Source of the DNA: Pseudomonas sp. CCC3.1
GTDB taxonomy: Bacteria > Pseudomonadota > Gammaproteobacteria > Pseudomonadales > Pseudomonadaceae
Assembly: GCF_034347405.1 (NCBI RefSeq)
Contig: NZ_CP133778.1
Location: 5,678,501-5,742,500 of the forward strand
Length of the DNA stretch: 64,000 nucleotides
Direction: 5' to 3'
The notes beneath the pieces are model-generated. The model was not told the DNA's origin and did no database searches. It worked only from the letters and a program-made list of their open reading frames with translations. Position 1 is the first letter of the stretch, and each line of letters opens with the position of its first letter. Position numbers and translations under genes: made by a program. This document shows, in pieces, positions 60,799 to 64,000 of this stretch.

Positions 60799-60919
60799 GG
60801 TCGTATCTGATACCTGCGAGGTCGTATCTGGACGTTTCCTGCCCAAAAGCAGCACTTTTAGAGCGTCTGCACCGCATAAAACGGCGAAGGCGCTGGCAGG
60901 CAATAGCGGGTCGTAGCTG
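60799..60919. promoter_or_regulatory. Three direct repeats between divergent choX and sdaB
   Basis: GGTCGTATCTG occurs at 60799-60809 and 60820-60830, exactly 21 bases (two helical turns) apart; GGTCGTAGCTG follows at 60909-60919. The second and third are both followed by GACGTTT. This arrangement in the 358-base gap between divergent choX and sdaB suits an AraC-family activator such as GbdR; the binding protein is inferred. Confidence 0.65.
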
Positions 60920-60980
60920 GACGTTTTCAGGCGATGCAAACGGCCCATGATGCCAATACATACCTACAAGGTTCTTGCTC

Positions 60981-62357
60981 ATGGCTATCAGCGTGTTCGA
61001 CCTGTTCAAGATTGGCATCGGCCCCTCCAGCTCCCACACCGTGGGCCCGATGCGGGCGGCTGCTCTGTTCGTGCAAGGACTGCGTGAGCGTGATCAGTTG
61101 CCACAGGTGCGACGCATTGAAGTGCAGCTTTACGGCTCGCTGTCGGCCACCGGCATCGGCCATGGCAGCGACAACGCCGTGATCATGGGCCTGATGGGCG
61201 AATGGCCAGATGCAATCGACCCGGCACACATCGGCCCGCGCATCACCGAACTGCACGACAGCCAAACGTTGTTGCTGGATGGCTACCTGCCCATTCCGTT
61301 CGTGTGGTCGAACGATATGCGTCTTATCGACGAAAACCTGCCGTTTCACCCCAACGCCATGACCTTGATCGCCGAAGGCCAGCACGGCGAACTGCACCGC
61401 GACACCTATTACTCGGTGGGCGGCGGCTTTGTGGTGGACGCAGCGCAAGCGGCCAGCGGTGTGCTGGACATGGATCGCACGGTGCTGCCTTATGATTTTT
61501 CCAGCGCCGTCGAACTGCTTAACCTGTGCCGCGAACACCACCTCAGCGTAGCCGCATTAATGATGGCCAACGAACGCACCTGGCGCAGCGAAGACGAAAT
61601 TCGCTGTGGCCTGATCACACTCTGGCGTGCCATGCAGGACTGCGTCGAACAAGGCCTCAAACACGAGGGCATTTTGCCCGGCGGGCTGCACGTACGGCGC
61701 CGCGCTGCACGTTTGCATCGCAGCTTGCAGGAATTGGGCAAACCCAACGTCATCGGCTCCACCCTCAGCGCCATGGAGTGGGTCAACCTGTTCGCCCTGG
61801 CGGTCAACGAAGAAAACGCGGCGGGCGGGCGCATGGTCACCGCCCCGACCAACGGCGCGGCAGGCATCATCCCGGCGGTGTTGCACTACTTCATGAAATT
61901 CAGCGACGAGGTCAGCGAAGCCAACGTCGTTGACTATTTATTGAGCGCGGCGGCGATTGGCATCTTGTGCAAAAAGAACGCCTCTATTTCCGGTGCCGAA
62001 GTGGGTTGCCAAGGCGAAGTCGGCTCGGCGTGCGCCATGGCAGCGGCGGGGTTGGCGCAAATCCTCGGGGCCACGCCCGAGCAACTGTGCAATGCCGCCG
62101 AAATTGGCCTGGAACACAACCTGGGCCTGACCTGCGACCCGGTGGGCGGTCTGGTCCAAGTGCCGTGCATCGAGCGCAACGCCATCGCGGCGGTCAAAGC
62201 CATCAACGCCGCGCAAATGGCCCTGCGCGGCGACGGCCAGCACTTCATTTCACTCGACCGGGTGATCCGCACCATGCGCGACACCGGCGCCGACATGCAC
62301 GACAAATACAAAGAAACCTCACGCGGCGGGTTAGCGGTGAGCGCGGTGGAGTGTTGA
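60981..62357 (+). CDS. sdaB: L-serine ammonia-lyase
   Basis: A 458-residue iron-sulfur enzyme converting serine to pyruvate and ammonia. SVFDLFKIGIGPSSSHTVGPMRAA is the conserved N terminus; MVTAPTNGAAGIIPAVL and GAEVGCQGEVGSACAMAA, and EHNLGLTCDPVGGLVQVPCIERNA, provide the cysteines of the cluster. The start is the ATG at 60981. In the choline module it handles serine made from betaine-derived glycine. Confidence 0.96.
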   Translation: MAISVFDLFKIGIGPSSSHTVGPMRAAALFVQGLRERDQLPQVRRIEVQLYGSLSATGIGHGSDNAVIMGLMGEWPDAIDPAHIGPRITELHDSQTLLLDGYLPIPFVWSNDMRLIDENLPFHPNAMTLIAEGQHGELHRDTYYSVGGGFVVDAAQAASGVLDMDRTVLPYDFSSAVELLNLCREHHLSVAALMMANERTWRSEDEIRCGLITLWRAMQDCVEQGLKHEGILPGGLHVRRRAARLHRSLQELGKPNVIGSTLSAMEWVNLFALAVNEENAAGGRMVTAPTNGAAGIIPAVLHYFMKFSDEVSEANVVDYLLSAAAIGILCKKNASISGAEVGCQGEVGSACAMAAAGLAQILGATPEQLCNAAEIGLEHNLGLTCDPVGGLVQVPCIERNAIAAVKAINAAQMALRGDGQHFISLDRVIRTMRDTGADMHDKYKETSRGGLAVSAVEC

Positions 62358-62830
62358 TTGCCAGTCCCTGTAGCCGGCTGAAGGCACAGATATTATTAGA
62401 AATCGCTCAGATTTAATAAAACCGCCTGAAGAGTTCGTCGGGATGTTTAACTACCAGCCTGTCTGGTTTCGGTAGAAATCTTATGAGGTGTGTCGGGCGC
62501 GCTTTTTAAGCGCACAGCGCCCCCTTTCAGCGCACACCCTCCACCAGCACCTTTGGTGACACGGACGCGTCCTACGTGTTTCCCACAAGTGCTACCGATT
62601 TGCTCAACACGGCCCCGCGCCCTGCGCCACGTCTGTTTAGACGTTGTTTAAGCCTGCGTTCACCATCACCCACCTAGACGTATTACGACGTCGTTTTCAG
62701 ATTTTATTGAATACCCATTCAAGTTTAGGCACGGCATTTGCGTTGTGATTGCAAAGCCCCCGCTAAACGTGGGCCATAACAAGAGCCTGCGCCTGGGGCC
62801 ATCACCCGCTTTGTGTGAGGAGATACTGCG
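62358..62830. other. 473-base intergenic region upstream of gbdR
   Basis: No gene is seen. The main signal is a sigma-54-type promoter at 62727-62742. The long space upstream of it is usual for sigma-54 promoters with an enhancer-binding activator; I do not recognise a specific NtrC or CbrB site by eye. Confidence 0.5.
62727..62742 (+). promoter_or_regulatory. Sigma-54 promoter of gbdR
   Basis: AGGCACGGCATTTGCG: GG at 62728-62729, then exactly ten bases, then GC at 62740-62741, the strict -24/-12 form. It lies 89 bases before the gbdR start. Confidence 0.78.
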
Positions 62831-63934
62831 ATGACGTCGTTCAACTCCGGGGCCCAACCCCAGAACCGTACGCCTCAATCCATCGGTTTTTTGCTGCTGG
62901 ACAATTTCACGCTCATTTCCCTGGCCTCCGCGATAGAGCCCTTGCGCATGGCCAATCAGTTGTCCGGCCGTGAGTTGTATCGCTGGAGCACTCTCAGTGC
63001 AGACGGCAGCCAGGTGTGGGCCAGTGATGGCTTGCAAATCACCCCTGACGCCAGCATGCACAAGGCCCCGGCGCTGGACATGGTAATTGTGTGTGGCGGC
63101 ATCGGCATTCAACGCAGCGTGACCCGCGAGCACGTTTCGTGGCTGCAAAGCCAGGCGCGTCAATCACGCCGCCTGGGTGCAGTGTGCACCGGCAGTTGGG
63201 CGCTGGCGTATGCCGGGTTGCTCGACGGGTTTGATTGCAGCGTGCACTGGGAATGCCTGGCGTCGATGCAGGAAGCCTTCCCGCGGGTGTCCATGAGTAC
63301 TCGCCTGTTTACCCTGGACCGCAGCCGCTCCACCAGTTCGGGCGGCACGGCGCCGATGGACATGATGCTGCACCTTATTAGCCGCGATCATGGCCGCGAA
63401 CTGTCGGCGGCGATCTCGGAAATGTTTGTGTATGAGCGCATTCGTAACGAACAGGATCACCAGCGTGTGCCGCTCAAGCACATGCTCGGCACCAATCAGC
63501 CGAAGTTGCAGGAAATCGTCGCGCTGATGGAAGCCAACCTTGAAGAACCCATCGATCTTGATGAGTTGGCGGTGTATGTGACGGTGTCGCGCCGTCAGTT
63601 GGAGCGCCTGTTCCAGAAGTATTTGCACTGCTCGCCGTCGCGCTACTACCTCAAGCTGCGTTTGGTGCGGGCGCGGCAGTTGCTCAAGCAAACACCCATG
63701 TCGATTATCGAAGTGGCGGCGGTGTGCGGGTTTGTCTCGACGCCGCACTTTTCCAAGTGTTACCGCGAGTATTTTGGGATCCCGCCACGCGATGAGCGCG
63801 TGGGCTCTAATACGGCGCAGCAAACCACGCTGGTGGCGATTCCGCATTCGCTGTTGCTGGCGCCATTGGCCGGGCCGATGTCGGCGCTTAATCAGGCGCG
63901 TAATGAATCGACGTTTGCGAGTGTGAGGGTGTAG
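62831..63934 (+). CDS. gbdR: AraC-family activator of choline and glycine betaine catabolism GbdR
   Basis: A 367-residue GATase-1-like AraC regulator. Residues about 15-200 form a DJ-1/PfpI-like sensor domain (QSIGFLLLDNFTLISLASAIEPLRMAN), with LGAVCTGSWALA at the nucleophile-elbow position; the C-terminal part is two helix-turn-helix units (VTVSRRQLERLFQKYLHCSP and MSIIEVAAVCGFVSTPHFSKCYREYFG). GGAGAT precedes the ATG at 62831. It activates betaine catabolism and choline genes on sensing glycine betaine or dimethylglycine. Confidence 0.95.
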   Translation: MTSFNSGAQPQNRTPQSIGFLLLDNFTLISLASAIEPLRMANQLSGRELYRWSTLSADGSQVWASDGLQITPDASMHKAPALDMVIVCGGIGIQRSVTREHVSWLQSQARQSRRLGAVCTGSWALAYAGLLDGFDCSVHWECLASMQEAFPRVSMSTRLFTLDRSRSTSSGGTAPMDMMLHLISRDHGRELSAAISEMFVYERIRNEQDHQRVPLKHMLGTNQPKLQEIVALMEANLEEPIDLDELAVYVTVSRRQLERLFQKYLHCSPSRYYLKLRLVRARQLLKQTPMSIIEVAAVCGFVSTPHFSKCYREYFGIPPRDERVGSNTAQQTTLVAIPHSLLLAPLAGPMSALNQARNESTFASVRV

Positions 63935-63950
63935 GGCAAGGTCAAAGCCC

Positions 63951-64000
63951 CTGTAGGAGCGAGCTTGTCTCGCGATCTTTTAAAAAATCAAAAGATCGCG
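63951..64000. repeat. REP-type palindromic element, cut by window edge
   Basis: CTGTAGGAGCGAGCTTGTCTCGCGATC and the start of the right arm (AAAAGATCGCG) are seen before the window ends. Confidence 0.88.

Noticed and set aside
25748..64000. CRISPR array suggested by many similar palindromes
   Set aside because: The repeats are kilobases apart, lie singly between genes and have no regular spacers; they are REP-type elements.

Overview
The window is chromosomal DNA of a Pseudomonas, most likely of the P. fluorescens lineage. From about 25 kb onward it carries typical Pseudomonas core genes: metK with its ArsR-type regulator, tkt-epd-pgk-fba, and betA-betB-betI-betT-choVWX-sdaB-gbdR in the order known from Pseudomonas. 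Many copies of a short palindromic repeat built on GTAGGAGCGAGC lie between these genes.

The window has two parts. Positions 1 to about 24,166 are an accessory island; the rest is core. Three signs mark the border. A CPA1 cation:proton antiporter gene (24122-25027) reads normally to residue 287 and then changes abruptly to unrelated sequence. I found none of the repeat copies left of the border. Gene content switches there from resistance and defence to housekeeping.

Island, left to right: the 3' part of a chromate transporter gene (1-609); a YeeE/YedE pair (580-1442); a TetR regulator with a large inverted-repeat operator, divergent from a redox gene set (old yellow enzyme, SDR, alpha/beta hydrolase, quinone reductase, aldo/keto reductase; 1518-7674); a Nudix hydrolase; a tandem UspA protein with a SulP anion transporter; a complete second chrA (11328-12545) about 95% identical to the first over 600 bp; a large arsenic cluster (12835-18892) with arsR, arsB, three arsenate reductases, arsH, arsO and two ArsN-type acetyltransferases; a lipoprotein; and a putative defence segment (19395-23786). 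That segment holds a DUF3800 protein overlapping a PD-(D/E)XK-like protein, facing a two-gene unit of an NA37-like nucleoid-associated protein and a 480-residue protein with C-terminal membrane helices. The last unit is the best candidate here for an undescribed system.

Core: MAPEG protein, queC, mltA, cytochrome c', DUF1090, ligB (with a one-base frameshift near its 3' end), metK with a SahR-like regulator and its operator, tkt, epd, pgk, a small lipoprotein, fba, DUF6124, YgjP-type metallopeptidase, a winged-helix protein, elaA, a YccS-type membrane protein, a YhiN-type flavoprotein, dbpA, an MFS exporter and a TldD/PmbA pair. The right 13 kb is a choline and glycine betaine module. BetT and ChoXWV import choline, BetA and BetB oxidise it to glycine betaine, BetI represses, GbdR is the expected activator, and SdaB turns serine, the end product of betaine demethylation, into pyruvate. 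A sigma-54-type promoter precedes gbdR, and three direct repeats lie between choX and sdaB.

No rRNA gene, convincing tRNA, CRISPR array, transposase or integrase was found. All homology statements come from reading motifs, not from database searches.
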